NCBI RefSeq assembly: GCF_014230355.1 | Contig: NZ_JACLAX010000001.1 | Span: forward strand, 248,001 to 312,000 | Length of the DNA stretch: 64,000 bases | Direction of reading: 5' to 3' | Source of the DNA: Novosphingobium piscinae | Lineage (GTDB): Bacteria; Pseudomonadota; Alphaproteobacteria; Sphingomonadales; Sphingomonadaceae | Shown: positions 52,450-60,185 of the stretch, one piece after another | Layout: each line of letters opens with the position of its first letter | Numbering within the stretch: the first letter of the stretch is position 1 | Translations under genes and position numbers: made by a program | Notes under the pieces: generated by a model | Databases searched by the model: none | Told to the model about the DNA's origin: nothing | The model's input: the letters and a program-made list of their open reading frames with translations, nothing else

Positions 52450-54939
52450 ATGAACCGAATCGTTTGCCGCACCGTGCTTGCACGGACTTCGCTTGCCCTG
52501 GCGCTGTGCCTGGTCGCCCAGGCTCCGGCCCGGGCGGCCGCCACCGACGAGATCACCACCGACGAGACCGCCGCCGACGAGGCCACCGCCGGCGATGCCG
52601 CAGCGGCGGGCGAGGGCCTGACCGACATTATCGTCACGGCGCAGAAGCGCGCCGAGAACCTGCAGGACACGCCGATCTCGATTTCGGTGATGACCGCCCA
52701 GACCCTGGCGGACCGGCGCGTCATCTCGCTGCTGGACCTCGGTGACGGGGCGATCCCCTCGCTCAAGGTCGCGCCGTTCTTCTCGCGCCCGGGTGCGCTG
52801 ATCGTGAACGTCCGCGGCGTCGGGGTGCTGTCGGATTCGAACCAGCCAGCGCGCGACCAGGGCGTGGGCATCTACATCGACGGGGTCTACATGGGCCGCG
52901 CCCAGGGGCTGGGCACGGCGCTGTTCGATGTCGAGAACATCGAGGTGCTCAAGGGTCCGCAGGGCACCCTGTTCGGCCGCAACACTGAGGGCGGCGCGGT
53001 GAACATCGTCACGCGCAAGCCCAGCGGCATCTACAAGCTCAATGCCACCGCGGGGATGGGCAACTATGGCTCCTATCGCGGCGAGATCCATCTCGACCTG
53101 CCGGCCTTCGCGAACATCAGCGTCAAGGTCGATGGCGTGCTGGCCAAGCGCGAGGCTTTCGTGAAAAATCCGCTGCCGGGCGCGCTGGGCTTCAACTCCT
53201 ACGACAAGCGCGGACTTGCCCTGACCGCGCTGTGGGCGCCGAGCGACAGCTTCAGCGCGCAGCTGTCCTATGACACGTCCTACGACGAGACCAGCACGCT
53301 CTACATGCAGCAGCTCTCGGCCCCGACCGGTCTGCCCGCGGCACCGAGCGGATCGCCGGCGGTGCTGGCCAATACCCCGGCCGCCCTGTTCAAGATCGAG
53401 CCGCGGCGGTCGTCGGTCGCCGCGGTGGGCGTTCCGCAGCTGCCCAGCGTGGGCAAGGCCCATGGCTACCGGCTGGGCATGGAGCTCAAGCTCAACGCCG
53501 ACCTGCGGCTGCGCTCGATCAGCTCCTATCGCGAACTCACCCAGACCCAGTGGGACAACGGCAATGCCAGTCCCGGCCTCCAGCAGGCCACGATCACCGC
53601 CGGGGTGCGACCGAGCTTCCTCAACTTCCAGTTCGCCCGCATGAGCGTTGCCCCCTTCCGGCAGAACCAGTTCAGCCAGGAGCTGCAGGTGATCGGCGAG
53701 CTGCCGCGCCTCAAGTACCAGTTCGGCGGTCTCTACTACCTGGAGCATGTCGAGGACGCTGCCCAGGCGTTCAACACCGCGCAGTTCACCGACGCGGCGG
53801 GCAGCGCCTACATCATCCGGGCGATCGACTACAACGCCCAGGTCATTCAGCGCGCCAGCTATGTCGAGACCACCAGCGTCGGCCTTTATGGCCAGGCGAC
53901 CTACAATCCGCCGGTTGCGGGCGATCGCCTGCACCTGACGGTCGGCGCGCGCTATACCAGGGACAAGAAGAACGGCCTCCTGTTCACCGTGAACGGCGCC
54001 GCGCCGATCATTCCGATCAACGGGGTCAACGTGCAGGGCTCGATCCCGCTCAACGCCGCGTGGTCGCGCGTCGATCCGATGGTCAACCTCTCGCTCGACG
54101 CGACCGACGACGTGATGGTCTACGGCAAGTGGAGCACCGGCTACAAATCGGGCGGGGCCAGCTCGCGCTCGCTGTCGTACCGCCGGTTCGACCCCGAAAC
54201 CGTCTCGATGTTCGAGATCGGCGCCAAGACCGAGTTCTTCGACAACCACGCCCGCTTCAACATCGCCGCCTACACCGGCACTTACAAAGGCATCCAGCTC
54301 GACTTTGCGGGTCTTTATGAAGACGTGATCAACGGCGTCCGCGTGGCCACCACGCGCACGACGCTCGAGGTGGTCAATGCTCCGGGCACGGGCCGGCTGA
54401 AGGGTGTCGAGGCGGAACTGACGGTTGCGCCGGTCGAGGGCCTGACCATGACCGCGAGCTATGCCTACAACAGCGTCAAGATCCCGCCCACGCTCAACCC
54501 CTTCCCGCAGGCCGGGGGGCAGCTGATCACCGTGCCGCTGCCGATCTACCAGGTCTACACCCCCGCCCACGCGGCGAGTGGCGCGATCGACTACGAGATG
54601 CCGGTCGGCCCGGGCGAGGCCAGCCTGCGCTTCCACCTCGATGGCAACTACGACGGCGGCTACTATGGCAGCTACACCGACTCCAACTACGACACCGTGA
54701 CCCGCGCCGTGCGCTATGCCCAGCCGAGGGGCGATCGGGCGCTGGTGTTCAACGGCCGGATCGCGCTTACCGGTATCGTTCTCGGCACCACGGGCGCCCG
54801 CGGCACGGTCAGCCTGTGGGCGCGCAACCTCTTCAACGAGCAGCATGTTTTCTACAAGTCCGGCACGGCCCAGGCCGGTGTCAGCGGGTTCTTCAACGAT
54901 CCGCGCACCTGGGGCGTCGAACTCAACGTGAAGATGTGA
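52450..54939 (+). CDS. TonB-dependent outer-membrane receptor
   Basis: An 829-residue receptor with a signal peptide (ending near PARAAA, residue 30), a TonB-box-like LTDIIVTAQKRAENLQD, a plug domain (about 65-175: GRNTEGGAVNIVTRK) and a beta barrel ending FFNDPRTWGVELNVKM. It is of the sphingomonad iron-complex-receptor type, but the next gene, 11 bases on, is an exported phosphatase-like enzyme, so an organophosphate ligand is a reasonable guess. A PHO-box-like repeat precedes it. Confidence 0.93.
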   Translation: MNRIVCRTVLARTSLALALCLVAQAPARAAATDEITTDETAADEATAGDAAAAGEGLTDIIVTAQKRAENLQDTPISISVMTAQTLADRRVISLLDLGDGAIPSLKVAPFFSRPGALIVNVRGVGVLSDSNQPARDQGVGIYIDGVYMGRAQGLGTALFDVENIEVLKGPQGTLFGRNTEGGAVNIVTRKPSGIYKLNATAGMGNYGSYRGEIHLDLPAFANISVKVDGVLAKREAFVKNPLPGALGFNSYDKRGLALTALWAPSDSFSAQLSYDTSYDETSTLYMQQLSAPTGLPAAPSGSPAVLANTPAALFKIEPRRSSVAAVGVPQLPSVGKAHGYRLGMELKLNADLRLRSISSYRELTQTQWDNGNASPGLQQATITAGVRPSFLNFQFARMSVAPFRQNQFSQELQVIGELPRLKYQFGGLYYLEHVEDAAQAFNTAQFTDAAGSAYIIRAIDYNAQVIQRASYVETTSVGLYGQATYNPPVAGDRLHLTVGARYTRDKKNGLLFTVNGAAPIIPINGVNVQGSIPLNAAWSRVDPMVNLSLDATDDVMVYGKWSTGYKSGGASSRSLSYRRFDPETVSMFEIGAKTEFFDNHARFNIAAYTGTYKGIQLDFAGLYEDVINGVRVATTRTTLEVVNAPGTGRLKGVEAELTVAPVEGLTMTASYAYNSVKIPPTLNPFPQAGGQLITVPLPIYQVYTPAHAASGAIDYEMPVGPGEASLRFHLDGNYDGGYYGSYTDSNYDTVTRAVRYAQPRGDRALVFNGRIALTGIVLGTTGARGTVSLWARNLFNEQHVFYKSGTAQAGVSGFFNDPRTWGVELNVKM

Positions 54940-54950
54940 GGACCCGCCAC

Positions 54951-56021
54951 ATGACCTCTGTCGCCACCCGTTTCGGCCGCCAAGGCGCCGCCCTGCTTCT
55001 GGCCGCCTCGGCCATCGTGGCTCCAGCCCACGCCACCCCGCCGGGTGCGGCCACGGTGGAGCGCCATGCCGACCGGCTGCTGGTCAGCTGGGTATCCGAC
55101 CGCCCGGTCGACGTGCTCCTCGCCAGCCGGCCCGAGGCACCGCTGGCCGAGGCGCAGCTGGTCTCGGCGGGCGATACCGACGGCCGGGCCGAGGCGCCGG
55201 CGGGCGGCACACAGCGCCGCTACGTGCTGCTGCGCAACACCGCCACCGGCGAGGTGACGCGGGCGGCCGAGCGGCTGATCCCGCTCGAGGCCGGCTCCAA
55301 CTTCCGCGACATCGGGGGCTATCCCGCCGCCGACGGCAAGCGGGTGCGGTGGGGCGCGATCTACCGTTCGGGCGCGACCCCGCTGCTCAGCCCGGCCGAC
55401 CGGACGCGGATCGCCGCGCTCGGGCTGACCAACCTGGTCGACCTGCGCTCGGACGAGGAGCGCCAGCTCGCGCCGAGCCGGATCGAGGACGTGCCCTACA
55501 CCGCCGTCGGCTATTCCCTGGGGGCGATGATGGGCTCGGGCGAGGACATGGCGATGGACAAGGTCTACGCCCGCCTGCCCCAGACCATGGCCCCGCAGCT
55601 GCGCCAGATCTTCGCCAAGCTGCTCCGCCGCGAGGGCCCGCTGGCCTACAACTGCTCGGCCGGGCAGGACCGCACCGGCTTCGCCACGGCGGTGGTGCTG
55701 TCGGCGTTGGGCACGCCCTATCCGGTGATCGTCGAGGACTATCACCTCTCCACCCGCTATCGCCGCCCCGAATTCGAGATGCCCCGGTTCGATCCGGCAC
55801 AGTTCCCGAACAATGCGGCCGCCCAGCTGTTCGCTCGCTTCCAGGCCGATCCGCGCGCGGCCGCGCCGCAGCCGCTCAAGACCGCCAGCGGCACGGCCTA
55901 CCTCGATTTCGCCTTCGCCGAGCTGACCCGCCGCTGGGGCGGCGTCGACGGCTATCTGCGGCAGGAGCTGCGCCTGACCGACGCCGATATCGTCCAGCTG
56001 CGCCGGGACTACACCGAGTGA
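54951..56021 (+). CDS. Exported tyrosine-phosphatase-like (PF13350-type) enzyme
   Basis: The ATG at 54951 gives 356 residues with a signal peptide (MTSVATRFGRQGAALLLAAS, cleavage after AHA). An extension of about 100 residues precedes the phosphatase core NFRDIGGYPAADGKRVRWG (about 120-138). The P-loop is YNCSAGQDRTG with nucleophile Cys235 and the downstream arginine; the residue before Cys is Asn where most relatives have His. It may release phosphate from phosphoesters such as inositol phosphates in the periplasm. It follows the receptor by 11 bases and precedes btaA by 28. Confidence 0.85.
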   Translation: MTSVATRFGRQGAALLLAASAIVAPAHATPPGAATVERHADRLLVSWVSDRPVDVLLASRPEAPLAEAQLVSAGDTDGRAEAPAGGTQRRYVLLRNTATGEVTRAAERLIPLEAGSNFRDIGGYPAADGKRVRWGAIYRSGATPLLSPADRTRIAALGLTNLVDLRSDEERQLAPSRIEDVPYTAVGYSLGAMMGSGEDMAMDKVYARLPQTMAPQLRQIFAKLLRREGPLAYNCSAGQDRTGFATAVVLSALGTPYPVIVEDYHLSTRYRRPEFEMPRFDPAQFPNNAAAQLFARFQADPRAAAPQPLKTASGTAYLDFAFAELTRRWGGVDGYLRQELRLTDADIVQLRRDYTE

Positions 56022-56049
56022 CCGGCCGGGCGGAGGGGCCGGCGCGGCC

Positions 56050-57291
56050 ATGCTGACCGCCCCGGCCGAGGCGCTGTCCACCCGCGCGGGCGACCGCATC
56101 GCCGCGGCGGTCGTCCGCGACAGCGCGCCGGTGACCGAGCGACTGCTTGATCGCCTGTTCGCCCGCCTGTTCCAGGGTCTGGTCTATGCCCAGATCTGGG
56201 AAGATCCGGTGGTCGACATGGCGGCGCTGGAGATTGCGCCGGACAGCCGGATCGTGACCATCGCCAGCGGTGGCTGCAATGCCTTGTCCTATCTCACCGC
56301 CAACCCGGCCGAGGTGATCGCGGTGGATCTCAACGCCGCCCATGTCGCGCTGGGCCGGCTCAAGCTCGCCGCCTTGCGGCATCTCCCGGGCCACGAGGCC
56401 CTACGCAGCCTGTTCGTCGCGGCCGACCGGCCCGACAATGTCGCGCTCTACCGGACCTGGCTGCGTCCGCAGCTCGATGAGGACAGCCGGCGCTACTGGG
56501 ACGGCCGCGACGGGCTGGGCCGCCAGCGGATTGCCGGCTTCACCCGCGGCATCTACCGACGCGGGCTGCTCGGCCGGTTCATCGCCCTGGCCCATCTGTT
56601 GGCGCGCCTGCACGGGATCGACCCGCGCGACATCCTCACCGCCCGCTCGCTGGCCGAGCAGCGCGCGATCTTCTCGGCGCGGTTTGCCCCGCTGTTCGAG
56701 CGTGGCCTGATCCGCTGGCTGACCGCCCAGCCGGCCTCGCTGTTCGGGCTGGGCATCCCGCCCGCGCAGTACAGCGCGCTGGCCGGCGGGCAGCCGATGG
56801 CCGCGGTGCTGCGCCAGCGGCTCGAGAAGCTGGCCTGCGACTTTCCGGTCGCCGCGAACTACTTCGCCTGGCAGGCCTTCGCGCGCGGCTATGGCCAGGC
56901 CCCCGACGCGCCCCTGCCGCCGTGGCTGGAGGCGCGCCAATTCGCCGCGCTGCGCGACCGGATCGACCGCTGCTCGGTGCGGCAGGCCAGCATGACCGAA
57001 TTCCTCCGCGGCGAGCCCGCGGCGAGCCTTGACCGCTACGTCCTGCTCGATGCGCAGGACTGGATGACCGACCTCCAGTTGACCGCGCTGTGGACCGAGA
57101 TCACCCGTACCGCCCGGCCCGGAGCGCGGGTGCTGTTCCGCACCGCCGGCGAGGAGACGATCCTGCCCGGGCGGGTGCCGCACAACCTGCTGGGACGCTG
57201 GGCCTATTCGGCGGACGAGGCGCGCGACCTGATCCGCCGCGACCGCTCGTCGATCTACGGTGGGCTGCACCTCTACCGGCTGGCGCCATGA
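56050..57291 (+). CDS. btaA: BtaA: SAM:diacylglycerol 3-amino-3-carboxypropyltransferase
   Basis: A 413-residue DUF3419 protein. The diagnostic stretch is LVYAQIWEDPVVDMAALE, then IVTIASGGCNALSYLTANP and IAVDLNAAHVALGRLKL, the SAM-binding region of BtaA. It transfers the aminocarboxypropyl group of SAM to diacylglycerol, making diacylglyceryl homoserine, the first step to the betaine lipid DGTS, which replaces phospholipids when phosphate is scarce. The stop overlaps the btaB start by 4 bases. Confidence 0.9.
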   Translation: MLTAPAEALSTRAGDRIAAAVVRDSAPVTERLLDRLFARLFQGLVYAQIWEDPVVDMAALEIAPDSRIVTIASGGCNALSYLTANPAEVIAVDLNAAHVALGRLKLAALRHLPGHEALRSLFVAADRPDNVALYRTWLRPQLDEDSRRYWDGRDGLGRQRIAGFTRGIYRRGLLGRFIALAHLLARLHGIDPRDILTARSLAEQRAIFSARFAPLFERGLIRWLTAQPASLFGLGIPPAQYSALAGGQPMAAVLRQRLEKLACDFPVAANYFAWQAFARGYGQAPDAPLPPWLEARQFAALRDRIDRCSVRQASMTEFLRGEPAASLDRYVLLDAQDWMTDLQLTALWTEITRTARPGARVLFRTAGEETILPGRVPHNLLGRWAYSADEARDLIRRDRSSIYGGLHLYRLAP

Positions 57292-57956
57292 ACGATGCGA
57301 CCGGCGGGTCAGAAGCGGCCGGCCATGCCGTCCTGATGGACCGGATCTATCGCCGCCAGCGCCACATCTACGACCTGACCCGCAAGTATTACCTGTTCGG
57401 CCGCGACACCATGCTCGACAGTCTCGGCCTGCCCGGAACCGGGGCTGGCAGCGCAGTGCTCGAGATTGGCTGCGGGACGGGACGCAATCTCGCCCGGCTG
57501 CGGCGCCGCTGGCCCGGTGCTGCGCTGTTCGGGCTCGACATCTCGGCGGAGATGCTCGCTTCGGCGCGGGACCGGCTGGGTCCCGGCGCGGTGCTCGCCC
57601 GGGGCGATGCCGCCGGGTTCGACGCGCAGGGGCTGTTCGGACGCTCCCGCTTCGACCGGATTGTCATGCCCTATTGCCTGTCGATGATCCCGCCCTGGCG
57701 CGCAGCCCTGGACCATGCCAGCGGCCTCCTCGCGCGCAACGGCTCGCTCCATATCGTCGACTTCGGCGATCTGGCCGGCCTGCCTGGACCCCTGGCGGTG
57801 GGCCTGCGCCGCTGGCTGGGCCGGTTCCACGTCTCCCCGCGGAGCGACCTGATCGCCGAGGCCATGGCCCTGGCCGCGCGGCGCGGGCTGGCCTGCGCGG
57901 GCACCATGCACTGGGGCGGCTATTGGCAGGCGGTCACCCTGACCCGCCCGATCTGA
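57288..57956 (+). CDS. btaB: BtaB: SAM-dependent N-methyltransferase for betaine lipid
   Basis: Beginning at the ATG at 57288 (ATGA overlap with btaA), the 222-residue protein has the class I methyltransferase fold: DRIYRRQRHIYDLTRKYYLFG, typical of BtaB, motif I VLEIGCGTGRNLARL, LFGLDISAEMLASA and FDRIVMPYCLSMIPPW. It adds three methyl groups to diacylglyceryl homoserine to give DGTS. The pair with btaA is the standard bacterial two-gene route. Confidence 0.92.
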   Translation: MNDATGGSEAAGHAVLMDRIYRRQRHIYDLTRKYYLFGRDTMLDSLGLPGTGAGSAVLEIGCGTGRNLARLRRRWPGAALFGLDISAEMLASARDRLGPGAVLARGDAAGFDAQGLFGRSRFDRIVMPYCLSMIPPWRAALDHASGLLARNGSLHIVDFGDLAGLPGPLAVGLRRWLGRFHVSPRSDLIAEAMALAARRGLACAGTMHWGGYWQAVTLTRPI

Positions 57957-58095
57957 CCGGCCGGCCTGCCCCCTCCCGGCCCTGCGTGGCCGCGGTCCGG
58001 TGCTGTCCCGGCCCGGGGCACCCCGCAGGGCGGCCTTGCCCGCGCCCGGCCGGGCGGGCACCCTGCATCGCGCGCGAGGAGATGGAGCCCAAGCC

Positions 58096-58827
58096 ATGAA
58101 GGTCGTGGCCTGTTACAGTTGCAAGGGCGGGGTCGGGAAGAGCACCCTCGCCGCCAACCTCGCCTGGGCGGCCGCGACTATCTCGGCGCGGCGGACCCTT
58201 CTGTGGGATCTCGACCCGCAGGGCGGCGGAGGGTTTCTGCTCGGGGTCGACCGCCCGCGCGGAGCCCAGGCCGCGGCCCGGTTCGAACAGACCAGCCTCG
58301 CGCGCGACGGGATCGTCCCGACCGCCTGGCCCCATCTCGATGTCCTGCCCGCCGATCCCAGCCTGCGCGGGGTCGACCGCCTGTTCGAGCGCCTGGGCAA
58401 GCGCAAGCGCCTGGCCCGGCTGACGGCGTCGCTGGGCGAATGGTACGACCGGGTGATCCTGGATTGCCCCCCGGTGATCAACGCGCTGAGCGAGCAGATC
58501 ATCCGCGCGGCCGACGTGATCATCGTGCCGCTCACCGCCTCGCCGCTCGCTCGCCGCGCGCTCGACGAGGTGCTCGACGACCTGCGGCGCAACCACGGCC
58601 AGCACGCCCCGGTGCTGCCGGTCTTCGCGCTCTACGATGCGCGCCGGCGGCTCCATGTCGAGGCCCGCGCGGCCCATCCCGACTGGCCAGTGGTGCCGAT
58701 GGCCAGTCTGGTCGAGCAGATGGCGGTACAGCGCAAGCCGATCGGAGCGACCGCGCCGCGCAGCCCCGCGGCCGAGGCGATCCGCAGCCTGTGGACCGGG
58801 ATCGAACGCCGCCTGACCAGGGCTTGA
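58096..58827 (+). CDS. Orphan ParA/MinD-type ATPase
   Basis: The ATG at 58096 has an AGGAG about 15 bases upstream and gives 243 residues. The deviant Walker A motif is KGGVGKST (residues about 11-18), the switch region LLWDLDPQGGGG follows, and VILDCPPVINALSEQ gives the Walker B. No parB or other partition gene and no origin is nearby. ParA-like proteins also position membrane machinery such as cellulose synthase (BcsQ). It may belong to the betaine-lipid transcript 139 bases upstream or be independent. Confidence 0.88.
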   Translation: MKVVACYSCKGGVGKSTLAANLAWAAATISARRTLLWDLDPQGGGGFLLGVDRPRGAQAAARFEQTSLARDGIVPTAWPHLDVLPADPSLRGVDRLFERLGKRKRLARLTASLGEWYDRVILDCPPVINALSEQIIRAADVIIVPLTASPLARRALDEVLDDLRRNHGQHAPVLPVFALYDARRRLHVEARAAHPDWPVVPMASLVEQMAVQRKPIGATAPRSPAAEAIRSLWTGIERRLTRA

Positions 58828-58850
58828 CCCGGCGGGCCGGCCGTGCGCCG

Positions 58851-59069
58851 TCAGTCGCTCTCGAGCGGGTCAGGCTCGATCGGGTTGGCCCCGCGCCGGT
58901 AGACCTCGCGCGTCGGCAACTGATCGTAGGGGGGCTGGCCGCCGAGGCTCTCGTAGAGGTCACGGCGCAGCACGGGTGCGGCGTCGCCGGCCGACCAGCC
59001 GACGCGCACGCAGTCCCCCAGCAGACGATCGCGTGTCCTGTACAAACCCCTAATCATCGGGTCCGCCAT
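58851..59069 (-). CDS. Small hypothetical protein
   Basis: A 72-residue frame (MADPMIRGLYRTRDRLLGD...) with G/C-rich third positions through most of its length and acidic C-terminus IEPDPLESD. There is no ribosome-binding site and the first dozen codons are AT-rich, so the true start may be later, for example at the Met at 59057. It converges on the ParA gene. I recognise no domain. The gap of about 85 bases to the phytase stop contains no clear feature. Confidence 0.45.
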   Translation of the reverse strand: MADPMIRGLYRTRDRLLGDCVRVGWSAGDAAPVLRRDLYESLGGQPPYDQLPTREVYRRGANPIEPDPLESD

Positions 59070-59153
59070 TAGGCTGGCTGCCGATTCGAATCCAGCGTCA
59101 TATCAATGACATAATAGGGTCTCTTGGCTGTCGGACGCGATGCGGATGGCCGC

Positions 59154-60185
59154 TCAGCGCCGCTCCAGCGCGGCCCGTACCTTGCCCCAGGAGACCAGTT
59201 TGAAGTTCTGCGCGGCGGGCGCGTTGCTGCCGTCCTGCGCGATGAACAACCCCTGCGGAAAGCGGGACCCGAAGGGCCGAGGATCGAGCGCGATGCCGTC
59301 GGTCTCCTCGGTGCTGCCGAACTTGCCGGCGGCGATCCGGAACCGTCCCGCCGGTTCCAGCCCGGGCAGACGGAACAGGGCATAGGCATTGTCGCCCTGG
59401 CTCGAGGCGACCAGCCAGCCGCCGCGCGCGCCCACCGGGGCCAGGGCCAGCCCCTCGACATCGGCAACGAGATGGCGTCCGTCGACTGCGGCCACCAGGG
59501 TGCCGTTGCGGTCGGTCTCCGCGGTCGAGAAGGCCCAGATGCCGCGGTCCTCCTCGCCGACATAGAGCGTGCCGCTGCGCGGATCGACCACGCAGCCCTC
59601 GGTCTGGGTCGGCAGCTGCAGGCTGCGCACGATCGTGCCGCTCACGCCGGTGCCGGCCAGGGTAAGCCGCACCTGATGGATCGCCCCGTGCTTGAGCACC
59701 GAGAAGGCATCGATCCCGGCGCCGTGGGCGACCAGGCACACGCCATAGGCCTCCCCTGCGCCGCCCCCGGCCTGGCCCAGCGTGGCCAGCTTGCCGGTTG
59801 CGGGATCGAGCCGGTAGACCAGCAGGCGGGCCTGGGTCTCGTCATTGCGGTCACTCGCCACGACGATGATCCCGGCGGGTCCGAGATCGAGCAGGTCGAC
59901 GTTGTTGACCCGCCCGGCCGCGACGAAATCGCGGACCGTGCCGTCGAGGCCATAGACATAGAGGCCGGCGCGCTTGTCGGTGGCGACGATCAGACTGGCG
60001 GCCGGGCGCCGCGGATTGCGCCAGATCGCCGGATCGTCGGCGGCGTCGACCGCCGCGGTGCCGACCGGCCGGGTCTCGGCCGTGGCGGCGACATTCACCG
60101 TCTGGCCCGTCCCGCCCGGCGCGGCGGCGAGCGCCGAGGCGGCAAGCAGGCCCGCCACGGCGGCACAGACTGCCCCCCGCCGCAT
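59154..60185 (-). CDS. Beta-propeller phytase (3-phytase), exported
   Basis: From the ATG at 60185 (MRRGAVCAAVAGLLAASALAAAPG, signal peptide) the protein has 343 residues. The phytase signature is DAADDPAIWRNPRRP near residue 48, followed by VNNVDLLD, ASDRNDETQARLLVY, EGCVVDPRSGTLYVGEEDRGIW, DVEGLALA and GSTEETDGIALDP, the acidic calcium-site blades of the six-bladed fold. It removes phosphate from phytate in the periplasm. Its start overlaps the receptor stop (TGATG), so both are made together. Confidence 0.92.
   Translation of the reverse strand: MRRGAVCAAVAGLLAASALAAAPGGTGQTVNVAATAETRPVGTAAVDAADDPAIWRNPRRPAASLIVATDKRAGLYVYGLDGTVRDFVAAGRVNNVDLLDLGPAGIIVVASDRNDETQARLLVYRLDPATGKLATLGQAGGGAGEAYGVCLVAHGAGIDAFSVLKHGAIHQVRLTLAGTGVSGTIVRSLQLPTQTEGCVVDPRSGTLYVGEEDRGIWAFSTAETDRNGTLVAAVDGRHLVADVEGLALAPVGARGGWLVASSQGDNAYALFRLPGLEPAGRFRIAAGKFGSTEETDGIALDPRPFGSRFPQGLFIAQDGSNAPAAQNFKLVSWGKVRAALERR

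Noticed and set aside
59078..59110. tRNA-like TTCGAATCC segment
   Set aside because: No acceptor, D or anticodon arms can be formed around it and the T-stem does not pair; not a tRNA or obvious attachment site.
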